Shown in pieces: positions 12,721-26,730 of a stretch of DNA of 64,000 nucleotides. Below the pieces are notes generated by a model. The model ran no database searches and was not told the origin of the DNA. It saw only the letters and a list, made by a program, of their open reading frames with translations. Each line of letters opens with the position of its first letter. Within the stretch, counting starts at the first letter, position 1. Source of the DNA: Saururus chinensis (lineage: Eukaryota > Streptophyta > Magnoliopsida > Piperales > Saururaceae); contig CP141143.1 in assembly GCA_035235625.1 (NCBI GenBank), positions 44,067,178-44,131,177 on the forward strand. Direction: 5' to 3'. Both the position numbers and the translations under genes were made by a program.

Positions 12721-13549
12721 GGCCACGAACCGAGGATAAAATTTAGCTAAGTTTATGCCCAAATTATGGATAATAAACATGACTAAAATCAGAATCATTA
12801 ATGCCTAACATAGGGCTAAGACAGATGACAAAAATCAGCAACATACTTGAATGAATTAAGGCTAATCTACTTGACAAAAATCAGGATCATACATGCACAA
12901 TTCAGCAATGTATATAAGAGATAAAATGACAATCATTCAAAACTAGTAAAGGCTAATTCATGACATCAAAAACCCCCCTAGAACTAGGCAGAACTATAGC
13001 TGAATTATATCTATCAAACCCTCATACTTAAGGGTGTAAAAAGTAGCACCTACTTGTACCAATTCATCCCCAAAGCTCCTAGCCCTTGCTCCTATGCTTC
13101 TAGGCCTTGAATTCAATCCAAAGATTGCTGCTTTGTGCCTTCTAAAGCTATTGGTTATAGAGGTCCTTGTTGAGAGAAGGAAAAGGAGGGAAGAGATGGA
13201 GAAGAGGTAGGTTGAACCAAAACCAATAGCTGCTGCCTCTCTTTAAGCTCTTGGGTGCCCTCCCCCTTTAGGACTCTCCCATCCTTATTTAGAATCCCGG
13301 ATCCCAATCCCTACCCCTTACAAATAGGAAACCAGCCCCCATACTTGCTCAAAACAGTCCTAAAATAGTCTTAACCCAACTAGATGTATAGTTGATCCCT
13401 CCTTCAAGTTTTTTCACCTCTCCTAGCACTCCTCAGACTCCTACTTCGGCTAGAAGTCCTCTGCTCACATGCTATCTCGTCTTAGTAAAGTTTTGGCTGC
13501 GTCCTCTTCTCGCTTAGAGTCCTTGTCCCGCAAGGACTCTCTCCCTCTT

Positions 13550-13700
13550 ATAATTTCTAGTACGTTTAGGACTCCTAACTCCTCGTATGTGTAGGACTCC
13601 TAACTCCTAGTATGTTTAGGACTCCTAGCTCTTAGTATGCTTAGGACTCCCAACTGATAGTACGTTTAGGACTCCCAACTCTTATTACGTTTAGGACTTC
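13550..13700 (-). repeat. 25-bp minisatellite
   Basis: About six units of the form agtatgtttaggactcc. Confidence 0.7.
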
Positions 13701-13951
13701 CATCCACCTCGGGTAAATGGGCCCTGCGCGATATGTTCAACTTTCAACGATCATATCTCCCTCATCCGAACTCCGATTCACATGTTCTTGGTGGTGTTTC
13801 AAAGCTCTATTTGTCTACTTTCTAACTACATATGTTTCAGCCATCACTTCTAACTTAGGATCAAGTTATTCTCATAAGAAATTTTAGGGGTCCAACACCC
13901 TAATCTTTACTTGGTCGACTTCGGGAATTTAGAAAAATCCCGGACGTTACA

Positions 13952-16822
13952 TTCTTCCACCGTTAATCGGACCACTTTATATAACGTTATATTATTTCAA
14001 TTGATAAAAACCAAAGTTCGTTAAGAATGTGAACAAAGTTTAAAGTTTAAAGAGACCTCTAATTCATTTGTTACATTCGTAATAATGAATCAAACAGACA
14101 AAATGATACCATAACTGGACCATTCTTCTTTAACTTATATGATTTCATTCCCTAGACTAAATTTAGAGTAAAGCATCAAAGCTTATCATAAATGCGTATT
14201 TAGTTATTTTAAATATATATGAACTCATTTGCTAAGTTTGTAAGAATGAATCAAACATACTAAAGATGAACTAATTGGACAACTTTTGGCCAAGTTATAT
14301 CCTTTTAATTGATTAAAAATGAATTTCGTTAAAAATGTGCACAAATCTTTATATCAATTAGTGTTTCACGACACCTCTCATTCATTTTTTACGTTTGTAA
14401 AAATGAATGAAATGGACTAAGTGCTAGCACAATTTGACAGATCTTCCTTAACTTATATGATAACTGCGCTTAACAAGATTTAGAACAAAATACTAAAGCT
14501 CATCATGAATGTGTATTTAATTATTTTAAATAAATACATACTCATTTTCAAAGATTATAATAATAAATCAAATGTACTAAATGACGAACTAATCGGACTA
14601 CTTTAGTCAAGATATGTCATTTTAATTGATTAAAACTAAAATTAGTTAAGAATGTACACAAATCGTTATATGGTTTAATGTTTAACGAGACCTCTCATTT
14701 ATATGTAACATTTGTAATAATGAATCAAATAGACAAAGTCATACCACAATTTAACCGTACTTCTTAAACTTATATGATTTAATTTGCTTAACTAGATTTA
14801 GAACAAAGCACAAAAGTTTGTCACGAATGTGTATGTAATTGTTTTAATTAAATATGTACTCATTTGCTATGATTGTAAAAATGAATTAAACTCACTAAAC
14901 GATGAACAAATTGGAGCACTTTTGGTCAATTTATATCCTTTTAACCGATTAAAACCAAAATTCGTTAAGAATGTGCACAAATATTTATATCATTTAAAAT
15001 TTAATGAGCCCCCCTATTCATTTGTTACATTCATCATAACGAATCAAATTAACAAAGTGATACCAATAGTGGACTATTCTTCCATTACTAATATGATTTA
15101 ATTTTGCTTGAATAGATTAAGAACAAACCACCAAAGCTCGTCACAAATGTATATTTAATTATTTTAAATAAATACATACTCATTCTTTAAGTTTGTCAGA
15201 ATAAATCAAATGCACTAAATGATGAAGAGATCAGATGACTTTTTGTCGAATTATAACCATTTAATCAATTAAAACTAAAGTTTGTTAAGAATATGCACAA
15301 ACTGTTATATCGTTTAAAGTTTAATGTGACCTCACAATTATTTGTTACGTTTGTAAAAACAAATTAAATGGAAAATGTGATACCACAAATTGAACGATCT
15401 TCCTTAACTTATATGATTTCATTCGCTTAACTAGATTTAGAACAATACACCAAAGCTCGTCACTAATGTGTATTTAATTATTTTAAATAAATATGTATTT
15501 ATTTGCTAAATTTATAATAGTGAATCAAATGAACTATACGATGAATTAATTGGACTACTTTTGGTAAAGTTATATCGTTTTAATCAATTAAAACCGAAGC
15601 TTGTTAAGAAGGTCAACAAATCTTTATATCGTTTAATATTTAAAGTGACCTCCCATTTATTTGTTATGTTCATAATAGTAAATGATCTTCCTTTAGTTAT
15701 ATAATATCATTTGCTTAACTAGATTTAGAACAAAACACCAAAGCTCGTCAAGAAAGTGTTTTTAATTCTTTCAAATCAATACGTACTCATTTCTTGTTTG
15801 TAACAATAATTGAAATGGACTAAATGACAAACCAATCAAATAAATTTTGTGACATTAAATCCTTATATTTGATTAAAACTGATGACTTTTAAAAATGTGA
15901 ACAAATCTTTATATAGTTTAAAGTTTAAAGAAAACTCCCATTCATTTTTTGTATTCGAAATACTGAATCATATTGATAGAGTGATACTACAATTTGACCA
16001 TTATTCCTTAACTTATATGATTTTATTCGCTTAACTAGATTTAGAACAAAACACCAAATCTCATTATAAATGTGTATCTAATTAATTTAAATAAATACGT
16101 CCTCATTTTCTAAGTTCGTAAGAATAAATCAAATGCACTAAATGACGAACCAATCGCACCACTTTTGGCCAAGTTATATACTTTTAATTTATTAAAACCG
16201 ATGTTCATTAAGAATTTGCACAAATCATTATATAGTTTAAAGTTCAAAGAGACTTCCTATTCATTTGTAACATTGGTAATAACTAATCATTTTAAATAAG
16301 TAAATAGCCATTTGCTAAGTTCGTAAAAATGAATTAACCGCATTAAATGATGAACCAATAGTACCTTTTTTGGTGAAGTTAAATCCTTTTAATCGATTAA
16401 AACTATAGTTCATTAGGAATGTATACAAATCGTTATATCGTTTAAAGTGTAAAGAGTACTCCCATTAATTTGTGACATTTGTAATAATGAATTAAATTAA
16501 TGAAGTGATACCACAATCTGACCATTCATCCTTAACTTATATGTTTTCATTCACTTAAATAGATTTAGAGCAAAGCACCAAAGCTGGTTACAAATGTGTA
16601 TTTAATTGTTTTAAATAAATACAAACTGATTTGCTAAGTTCATAAGAATGAATTAAACATACTAAACAATGAACTAATTGTACAACTTGTTGCCAAGTTA
16701 TATCATTTTAATCTATCAAAACCGAAGTTCAATAAGACTACACAAATCATTATATCGTTAAGTTTAAAGAGACCTCCCACTTATTTGTTATGTCCATAAA
16801 AATGAATTAAATGGACAAAGTG
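13952..16822 (+). repeat. Satellite array, plus orientation
   Basis: Same satellite; units show gattttattcgcttaactag, the conserved ttttaatYgattaaaa and gttcgttaagaatgtgcac. The array is interrupted at 16822 by an insertion and continues in phase at 18212. Confidence 0.9.
16815..16822. repeat. 8-bp target-site duplication (acaaagtg, left)
   Basis: acaaagtg at 16815-16822 recurs at 18204-18211. The satellite consensus reads gacaaagtgataccacaa, so removing 16823-18211 restores the repeat exactly. Confidence 0.85.
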
Positions 16823-18203
16823 TTGTTATGTCCAAACCAAGACTATGAATTAGTCTAGTTTAGATTTTTTTTTTACTTGTCAACTATAGTAAATAAGGTC
16901 GATCCACAGGGAAAGCCTTGTGTGACAAAGAAAACTATTACGAAGAGAATAGAAAAAAAGAGAAGGATGTTGAAATAGAGAATAAGAGACAATCAAAGAG
17001 AAAGTGTTAAGGCATCGGAAATCCACTTGTAATAAATCTCTAATGTATATTTGAATCAAATGATAACTCAATTAAGATCAAATGAAAATTTTTCTCAATC
17101 GGAAAATTTATCTTTAAAAAAAAACTTTGAAATAGAACAATAGTAATTGATTGTTTACTACGTGAAAGCATTAAGTATATAATCACAGGGAATTATAAGC
17201 ATTCGGCGGGCCTTTCGTCAATACTGAATCAAATAATTATATAGATTATAAACTCATTAAATATGAAACATCAATTTAAAATGATAAAGAACTTACTTGA
17301 ATCAAATTATCCATTAAACATAAAGTACAAGCTTCATTCCTAGCCTTAGCTTGAGAGCTTAGAAAGCCATTATAATAAAACTAAAACAAAAATACAATAT
17401 GAGAGAAGAAAATAGGAGAGGAAAGCTCCAAAGAGGAGGGGATGAGTCATTTATCACATCCACCCCTCTATTTATAAGAATAGAAGGGGTTGCTTCAAAG
17501 AGGAAAGTGAAATCATATCTCCAGATTGCATCCTGATTGATTGTCTGATTGCTTGCTTCTTTGGCAATGATTAGATACTAAATAAATGATTTATTTAGCA
17601 AATAAGTATCTTTGAATCTTCCTTTAGTTAACCAATCAGCCTCCTTGTCTTTCCTTATATGTATCAATCATAATCAATGAAAATTTTCTTTACGTGCTGG
17701 CCTCGGGTTTGTTTACTAGCTGTCTCTTTGCATACCGAATTTGACCCATGAATCGGAATTTAGAATTTCTTCCTGAAATATCATTTGTAGCTATGGAAGT
17801 CTTCTTTCTAATGCCACCAGAATTGTATCCATCCGAATTATACATAAAAAGATATGATCGAAATACTAAGGCCCTATCAATCTGTCCGAATCAGCTTCTT
17901 TCCTAATTTAGTCATCCTCATACAAATCTCAAATCAAACGGGTCGACAAGGTTGTGTTCGCCCATTCCATGCATGTTTAGACCATTAGGAGCCCATTCTT
18001 AACTCTCAAATAGCTTTGGGTAGATGGGCTTTACTTCATCTTCTACTTAGATCCTGTTAAAGCCTGTTTAGACATATAAACTCAATTAAGGTCCAACTAA
18101 CTTATTCAAAACATAAATAGCCCAAATCAGCAATGAATTAACACAAAATAGGATTGCAATTCAAAATTTGAAAACATTTAATTGAACATTATTTTAGTGC
18201 ATC
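16823..18203. mobile_element. Unclassified 1.38-kb insertion in the satellite
   Basis: Insertion defined by the 8-bp duplication acaaagtg on both sides. It begins ttgttatgtccaaaccaag and ends attattttagtgcatc. I see no terminal inverted repeats, no LTR pair, no poly-A tail and no coding frame of note. It contains gataaggtcgatccacaggg-type sequence near 16890. An 8-bp duplication is usual for hAT elements but the ends do not look like hAT, so class is left open. Confidence 0.7.
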
Positions 18204-21200
18204 ACAAAGTGATACCACAATTTAACCGTTCTTCCTTAACTTATATGATTTCATTCCCCAAACTAGATTTAGAATAAAGCATCAATGCTTGTCACTATTG
18301 TGTATTTAATTAATTTAAATAAATACATACTCATTTGCTAAGTTTGTAATAATAATTAAATGAACTAAATGATGAATGAGTCGGACCACTTTTTAGCAAA
18401 GTTATACCTTTTAATTATTTAAAACCAAAATTTGTTAAGAATCTAAACAAATCTTTATATCATTCAAAGAAGAATGAGTGCTTGCATTCAATTTTACATT
18501 CATAATAACAAATCAAATTGTCAAAGTGATACCACAATCTGAACATTCTTCCTTAACTTATATATTTTCCTTCACTTAACTAGATTTTGGGCAAAACACC
18601 AAAGCTGCTAACAAATGTGTTTTTGATAGTTCTAAATAAATACATACTCATTTTCTAAGTTTGTAATAATGAATCAAATGTACTAAACGACGAAATAATT
18701 GTACTACTTTTTGTCAAGTTATATCATTTTAATCGATTAAAACCGAAGTTCATTAAGAATGCGTAGAAATCGTTATATCGTTTAAAGTTTAAAGAGACCT
18801 CTCATTCATTTGTTAAGTTCATTAAAATGAATTAAATGGATAAGGTGATACCACAAGTTAACTATTCTTCCTTAACTTATTTGATTTTATTTGCTTAACT
18901 AGATTTAGACCAAAGGACCAAAGCTTGTCACAATGTATATTTAATAGTTTTAAATAAATACGTACTCACTTACTAAGTTTGTAAGAATGAATTAAATGCA
19001 CTAAACGATGAAGGAGTTTGACCACTTTTGGTTAAGTTATATCTTTTTAATCGATTAAAACCAAAGTTCGGTAAGAATGTGCACAAATCATTATATCGAT
19101 TAAAGTTCAATAAGATGTCCTATTCATTTGTTACAATCATAATAACGAGTCAAATGGACAATGTGATACCATAATTTGAATGTTCTTCCCAAACTTATAT
19201 GATTTCATTCACTTAACTAGATTTAAAATAAAGCACCAAAGCTCATCACGAATGTGTATTTAATTGTTTTGAATTAGTATGTACACATTTGCTAAGTTAA
19301 TAAGAAGGAATCAAATGCACTAAACGATGAACTAACGGACTACTTTTGGCCAAGTTATATCCTTTTAATCGATTAAAACCGAAGTTGGTTATGATTGTGC
19401 ACAAATTGTTATATCGTTAAGTGTTTCACGACACCTCCCATTCATTTGTTACGTTCGTAATAATGAATGAAATGGAAAAAGTGATACCACAATTTGATCA
19501 TTCTTCTTTAACTTATATGATTTCATTCACTTAACTAGATTTAGAATAAAGCACAAAAGTATGTCATAAATGTTATTTAATTATTTTAAGTAAATACGTA
19601 CTCATTTACTATGTTTGTAGGAATGAATTAAACGTACTAAACGATGAATGAATCAGAGCACTTTTGGTCAAATTATATCATTTTAACCAATTAAAACCAA
19701 AGTTCATTAAGAAAGTGCACAAATATTTATATCGTTTAAAATTTAATGAGACACCCCATTAATTTGTTACGTTCGTAATAATGTATCAAATTAACAAAGT
19801 GATACAAAAATATGACAGTTCTTCTGTAACTTTTATAATAGAAAACGCATAACTAGATCAAGAACAAAGCACCAAAGCCTATCACGAATAAATTAAACGC
19901 ACTGAACGATGAAGAGATCAGACAACTTTTAGTCTAATTATAAACTTTTAATCGATGAAAACCAAAGTTCATTAAAAATGTGCATAAATCCTTATATCGT
20001 TTAAAGTTTAATGAGACCTTCCATTCATTTGTTACATTTTTAATAATGAATTAAATGGACGATTTGATACGACAATTTGAATGATCTTCCTTAAGTTATA
20101 TGATTTCATTCTCTTAACCAAGCTCGTCACAAATGTGTATTTAATTATTTTAAATAAATGTGTACTTATTTTCTATGTTTGTAATAATGAATATAATGAA
20201 CTATACGACAAACCAATAAGACTACTTTTGGTCAAGTTATATCCTTTTAATCGATTAAAACTTAAGTTCATTATAAATGTGCATAAATCTTTATATCATT
20301 TAATGTTGAAAGCTACCCCCCATTCCTTTGTTACCTTCACAATAATGAATGAAATGGACAAAGAGATACCTTAATTTGACCGATCTTCCTTTAGTTATAT
20401 AATTTCATTTACTTAAGTAGATTTAGAACAAACCAACAAAGCTAATCAAGAATGGGTTTTTAATTCTTTTAAATATATATATACATATTTCCTAAGTTTG
20501 TAAAAATGATTGAAACGAACTAAACGACGAACAAATTGGATAATATTTGTTACGTTAAATCCTTTTATTTGATTAAAACCTAAGTTTGTTAAGAATGTGC
20601 AAAATTTGATATATCGTTTAAAGTTTAGAGACCTCCCATTCATAAGTTACATTCGTAATAACGAACAAAATGGACAAAGTGATACCACAATTTGACCTTT
20701 CTTCCTTAAATTATATGATTTCATTCAATTAATACATTTAGAACAAAGCACAAAAGCTCGTCACGAATGTTATTTAATTGTTTTAAATAAATACCTACTC
20801 ATTTTCTAAGTTTGTAAAAATAAATTAGATGCACTAAATGACAAACCAATTTAACCACTTTTGGTGAAGATATATCTTTTTAATCTATTAAAACCTAAAT
20901 TAATTAAGAATGTGCACAAATCGTTATATTTATTAAATTTTAAAGAGACATCCCATTAATTTGTTACGTTCATAATAACGAGTCAAATAGATAAAGTGAT
21001 ACCACAATTTCACAGTTCTTCCTGAACTTATATTATTTTATTCGCTAAACTAGATCTAAAAAAAGCACTAAATCTCATCATCAGTGTGTATTTAACTATT
21101 TTAAACAAATACGTACTCATTTGATAAGTTCATAAGAATGAATTAAATGTAATAAACGACGAAAAAATCGGATCATTTGTCGGTAAAGTTATATCCTTTT

Positions 21201-23915
21201 ATTCAATTAAAACCGAAGTTTTTAAAGAATTTACACAAATAATTATATCATTTAAAATTGAAAGATACCTCACATTTATTTATTACATTCATAATAACAA
21301 ATCATATGGACAAAGTGATACCACAATTTGACCGTTCTTCCATAACTTTTATGATTTCATTCGCTTAACTAGATTTAGACCAAAGCACCAAAGCTCGTCA
21401 CTAATTTGTATTTATTTGTATTAAATAAGTACGTGCTCCTTTGCCAAGTTTGTAAGAATAAATCAAACATACTCAATGACGAACTAATCACACCACTTTT
21501 GGTTAAGTTATATACTTTAATCGATTAAAACATTAGTTCGTTAAGAATGTACACAAATCGTTATATTGATTAAAATTTAAAGAGACCTCTCATTAATTTG
21601 TTACATTCATAATAACAAATAAAATTTACGAAGTTATACTACAATTCAAACAATGTTCCTTATCTTATATCATTTCATTTTCTTAACTAGATATAGGAGA
21701 AAACACCAAAGCTCATGACGAATGTGTATTTTATTATTTTAAATAAATACGTATTCATTTTTAAAGTTCGTAAGGATGAATAAAATGCACTAAATAATGA
21801 ACCAATCACACACTTTTGGTCAAGTTATATCATTCTAATCGATTAAAATCAAAGTTTGTTAAGAATGTGCATAAATTGTTGCATCGATCAAAATTTAAAG
21901 AGACGTCCCATTCATTTGTTACGTTCGTAATAACAAATCAAATTGAAAAACTGATACCAAAATTGAACCATTCTTCCTTAACTCATATGATTTTATTATC
22001 TAAACTAGATTTAGAAAAAAGAACCAATGCTCATCACAAATGTGTATTCAATTTTTTAATAAATACAAACTCATTACCTAAATTCGTAAGAATGAATTAA
22101 ATGCAACAAAAGACGAACCAATCTGATCACATTTGGTGAAGTTATGTCCTTTTCATAGATTAAAATAAAAGTTCGTAAAAGATGTGCACAAATCCTTACA
22201 TTGATTTAGGTTTAATGAGACATCTTTTTTATTTTCTACATCATAATAATGAATGAAATGGAAAAAGTTATCCCACAATTTGATCATTCTTCCATATCTG
22301 ATTTCATTCCCTTAAGTAGATTTAGAACAAAGCACCAATTATCATCACGAATGTGTATTTATGTGTTTTAAATAAATACATACTCATTTGCAAAGTTCGT
22401 AAGAATGAATTTGCGCACTAACGAACCAATCGGATCAATTTTGGTGAAGTTATATTCTTTTAATCGAAAAAAACCGAAGTTCATTAAAAATGTGCTCAAA
22501 TCATTATATTGTTTAAACTTTAAAGAGACCTTGCATTTATTTGTAATGTACAAAATTACAAATCAAATAAAAAAAGTGATACCACAATTTGACCATTCTT
22601 CCTTAACTTAAATTATTTTGTTCACTTAACTAGAACTAAAACAAAGCACCAAAGCTCCTCATGAATGTGTATTTAATTATTTTAAAAAAATACATACTCC
22701 TTTGCTAGGTTCATAAGAATGAATTAAATGCATAAAATAAGGAAAAAAATTGGACCATTTTTGGTAAAGTTATATCCTTTTATTCGATTAAAACCAAAGT
22801 TCGTTAAGAATGTACACAAATCGTTATATCATTTAAAATTGAAAGATACCTCACATTTATTTCTTACATTTATAATAATGAATCATATGGACGAAATGAT
22901 ACCACAGTCTAACTATTCTTCATTCAGTTTTATGATTCTATTCGCTTAACAAGATTTAGAACAAAGCACCAAAGCTTGTCACGAATGTGTATTTAATTAT
23001 TTTTAATAAGTACGCACTTATTTGCTAAGTTTGTAAAAATTAATCAAACATACAAAATGACAAACTAATCACACTACTTTTGGTCAATCTATATCCTTCA
23101 ATTGATCAAAACCAAAGTTTGTTTAGAATGTGCACAAATTGTTATATCAATTAAAGTTTAAGAGACCTCTTATTCTTGTGTTACATTTGTAATACCGAAT
23201 CAAATTGACAAAGTGATACCACAATTTGAGCAATCTTACTTAACTTGTATCATTTCATTCTCTTCATTAGATTTAGAACAAAGTATCAATACTCCTGATG
23301 AAGGTGTATTTAATTCTTTTAAATAAAAATGTACTCATTTGTAAATTTTGTAAGAATGAATCAAAGGTAAGAATGCTCCTGTTAGACACTTTCGGTCAAG
23401 TTATATCCTTTTAATAGATTAAAACCGAAGTTTATTAAGAATGTGCACAAATCGTTATATCAATTAAATTTTAAAGAGACCTCCCATTCATTTATTACGT
23501 TCGTAATAACGAATCAAATTGACAAAGTAATACACAATTTAACCATTCTTCCTTAACTCATATGATTTCATTCGCTTAAATAGATTTAGAGCAAAGCACC
23601 AATGCTCGTCACAAATGTGTATTTAATTTTTTTAATAAATAATACTCATTTGCTAAGTTTGTAAGAAAGAATTAATTGCAACAAACAACAAACTCATTGG
23701 ACAACATTTGGTGAAGTTATGTCCTTTTAATCAATTAAAACTGAAGTTCGTAAAAGATGTGCACAAATCCTTATAACATTTAAAGTTTAATGAGACCTCC
23801 CATTCATTTGTTACATTCGTAATAATGAATCAAATGCACAAAGTGATACCACAATTTGATCGTTCTTCCTTATATGATTTCATTCGCTTAATTAGATTTA
23901 GAACAAAGCACGCAT
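18204..23915 (+). repeat. Satellite array, plus orientation
   Basis: About 18 dimeric units in uninterrupted succession. Small reading frames here (for example near 20081-20374 and 21816-22100) translate the same repeated segment and are not genes. The array is cut at 23915 by the LTR at 23916 and continues in phase at 33258. Confidence 0.9.
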
Positions 23916-26333
23916 TATCACACCCCGACACCGCCCAACCCGAGTTGAACCTGGTCCAAGGGCTGGTCAAGCGCGAGGGGCGACGGAATTGAAAGGGATT
24001 AACAGGAATAGCAAAAGTCTTAGCCCCACATGCGGGCGGTCTAACTAGCGGAGTTACGAACCACAAAAACCTTTGAGCAAAAGTAAATAAGGATAAAAGG
24101 GAACTTTAACTCTAATCTAGTCCACAAGTCTCAAACCCAAATACTTAAAAGTCTGAGCCAACACACGTGACTCGAACCAAGGGTCTCAAACAGATCTAAA
24201 CTCATAAGATAAACATGAGTCCAAAACAAGAACAATCATACATGTTGTTCTAAACTCAAAATATAGTAAATCAGACATGCATAATAAAGTCTAAAGGCTT
24301 CCACGCCTAATCCCATGCTCTCCCCGACCTCATACAAAGGGTCCTGTACATCTGCACGTCACGCCGTGCAGCCCCAAAATAAAAGGACAAGAAAGAGGGG
24401 TGAGTAAAAACTTAGCAAGGTGTTGTGGACAGTTGTCCACAATGGCGTGGTAGTCGACGTAGGTGACGGGAACGGCACAGGGAAGCCGGGAAAGGGGAGG
24501 GTGGATGGCATGGCCATCGGACAGAAAGGGGAGAGGCACAGAAGAAATGGGAGAAGATGAGACAATAATTAATCATTCACTAATCAACTTAGGGCATAGC
24601 CCTTACATTTAAATAAGCAAACTAATGGGCTCCCTAACAGGTGCCTAAGGCCCGTTAACATAATTAAAGAAAACCCTAATTAAACTAATTACCTAAATGC
24701 CCTTATTAGATAAGTACCTAATTACCATAGCACGTGGGCTCCAGTGGCAACCTTAGAACGTGCACAACATAAGGTTTGCATATGGTGAAAAAAATCATAA
24801 AAACATCATGGCATGGCAATTTAGCAATTCAGATTCAAAATTGACATGGTATACCCTTCTTCTGATCATTCTCTTGCTAAACACTTGATATCCATAACAT
24901 AAGAGCCATAATGCACATGACACCTATCAAAGTCAAGCGTAACTACTTGTATCATCACTTAGCATCCATCCTGAATAAGAAATGATCCTCATCCATTCAA
25001 AATCAAGCATAATAGCATGCATGTGAAGAGTCTCTAACACACCTTTCAGATCATGCACATTCATCACATAATCCTGTGTAATAATGTCTCAATCACAACT
25101 AATCAAATTTTGTATTCATATCACCTCAACATGCATAGTAGTGTCTCATTCACACATAATCATATAATGCAGATCCATATAATTCATTCATAAATCATTC
25201 ACCCTGCACGATAAGTGTCTCAATCACACTATTCTAAATCATGCATAATCAATCGCATCCACATGTGTCACATAATCCAAATATCCCTACACAACCTGTG
25301 TAATCTTGGTCTAATATTATTTCATACACATGCATTATGATCAAATGGTGAGTGCTTCCATGAAGGAGTGGAATATAATCATAACATATCATATCATATC
25401 ACCCGCTCTGAACATATTCCAATTTCCTAACTGGAAACCTAGGGCATTGCCCGCTCTGGACACAGTCCGAATTCCATATGGAAAACTAGGGTGTAGGGGT
25501 AGTCAGCCCCTCTGCTCGCTCTCAACTATCCATACTAGAAGTCCGAATTAACTAGATTAGGTCTACTCGATCTGGACAGCCCGGGCCAGGGACGCCCGAA
25601 TTCACTAGAGCAGTGTGTTCACTCTGGACATCTATGCGATGGAAGAGTCTGATTTCCTTAGGGAAACCTAGAACACATGGTAGTCATGCACGAAGGCATA
25701 CCACCCTAGATTCTCAGGGTCCAGGTTTGATTGTCTCAATTAAAAAATCTCAACCGCATTAATAATTCAAATCGACTCAACTTGTCGCGACTCAAATAGA
25801 CTCAACCCAGGGAGTATGCATGTCCCTCATAGGAACTCAAATCGAAATCATGTCCTTTCAGACCAATCAAGTTTCGATTAAGCCAACGACCGATTAATCT
25901 AGCATGCAATTTCACAACATTGCATCCAATCGATCAAACTCGGTTAATCTCAATAAAGTCTCAATAGAAAATCCATTTCATGATTCATGCAACATGGTAC
26001 ATACATGGGCAAGGCATACATGAATCCTAATTCATGATAAGTGCTCTCATCAACCCCTCATGCATCATTTATAATCATAATACTACACATCATCATAATC
26101 ATTTCTGCCACATGTGTGTGTACATGGTAGAAACATCTCATTCTAAGCATATTGACATGCCTTGTAATTAACTCACCAACAAACTACACATGAACATCAA
26201 CATCTAATCATGGATTCCATTGAAAATCATGGGTGAAAATCATCGAAAATAATCAATTAAGTCAAACGTAACCACATAGTAAACATACGTAAGCACATTC
26301 ACCTCACACTTGAGTCTAGGCATAGCACTATCA

Positions 26334-26338
26334 TTCAC
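26334..26338. repeat. Target-site duplication TTCAC (left)
   Basis: TTCAC directly before the LTR terminus TGATGTGCCC and again at 31777-31781 directly after the LTR end GCACAACA. Confidence 0.92.
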
Positions 26339-26699
26339 TGATGTGCCCGGTGAAGGCACAATCGGTACCTAGGAGGTCTACGCAGTGAAAGGGAAGAAGG
26401 AAGGAAGAAAGGGGAGGAAATCAGAGTTCTATAATTGCATAACCTTCAAAACAAGAGAGGGCCGCCCCATATAGGGGACGACCAGTCCCCTAGGGAGTCG
26501 TGCCAACCCCAAACCAGGCCGGTTCGGTTCCCTAGGTAAACCCGCCAGTTAGTGGTTCGGCAAGCCCGGGCCACTAACTGAACCAACATCGTTTTACATT
26601 CAAACCAAACTAAAGCAAACTAAACTATTACAATAATAAATAGTTTAAGTCAACATAAATAAAAAGGACTAAAATAGAATCGGATCATCGTGCACAACA
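26339..26699 (-). repeat. 3' LTR of the Reina-like element
   Basis: 361 bp, TGATGTGCCCGG to GTGCACAACA on the plus strand. Same length as the copy at 31416-31776, with about 18 substitutions and no obvious indel. Confidence 0.92.
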
Positions 26700-26712
26700 C
26701 TCCACCACGCTT
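26700..26712 (-). other. Possible polypurine tract
   Basis: Minus strand AAGCGTGGTGGAG lies directly upstream of the 3' LTR. It is purine-rich but not pure, so this is a positional call only. Confidence 0.4.
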
Positions 26713-26730
26713 CCGCTATTCATCTTGTCC

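Larger units (their letters stand above)
11948..13951 (-). mobile_element. Family A LTR-like element, 5' part (minus orientation)
   Basis: Third family A copy, in minus orientation, starting at 13951 with TGTAACGTCCGGGATTTTTC and running down to the palindrome insertion point at 11948. It continues in phase at 6714. It contains a short version of the 47-bp array (about 12520-12720) and a 25-bp array (about 13550-13700). No coding sequence. Satellite resumes at 13952, but not in the phase in which it stopped at 5339, so the insertion or a later deletion removed some satellite. Confidence 0.7.

Noticed and set aside
5335-13956. Target-site duplication for the outer family A element
   Set aside because: Flanks aattg (left) and ttctt (right) do not match, and satellite phase does not join across the element, so no duplication can be claimed.
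14829-15101. Reading frames of 60-100 codons in the satellite (also 3204-3494, 20081-20374, 21816-22100 and similar)
   Set aside because: They translate the same repeat segment again and again, with shared peptides such as LVKLYPFNRLKPKFVKNVH. They have no upstream signals and are broken in most units. They reflect repeat phase, not genes.
23830-24066. Minus-strand reading frame across the satellite/LTR boundary
   Set aside because: It spans an insertion junction and has no family resemblance.
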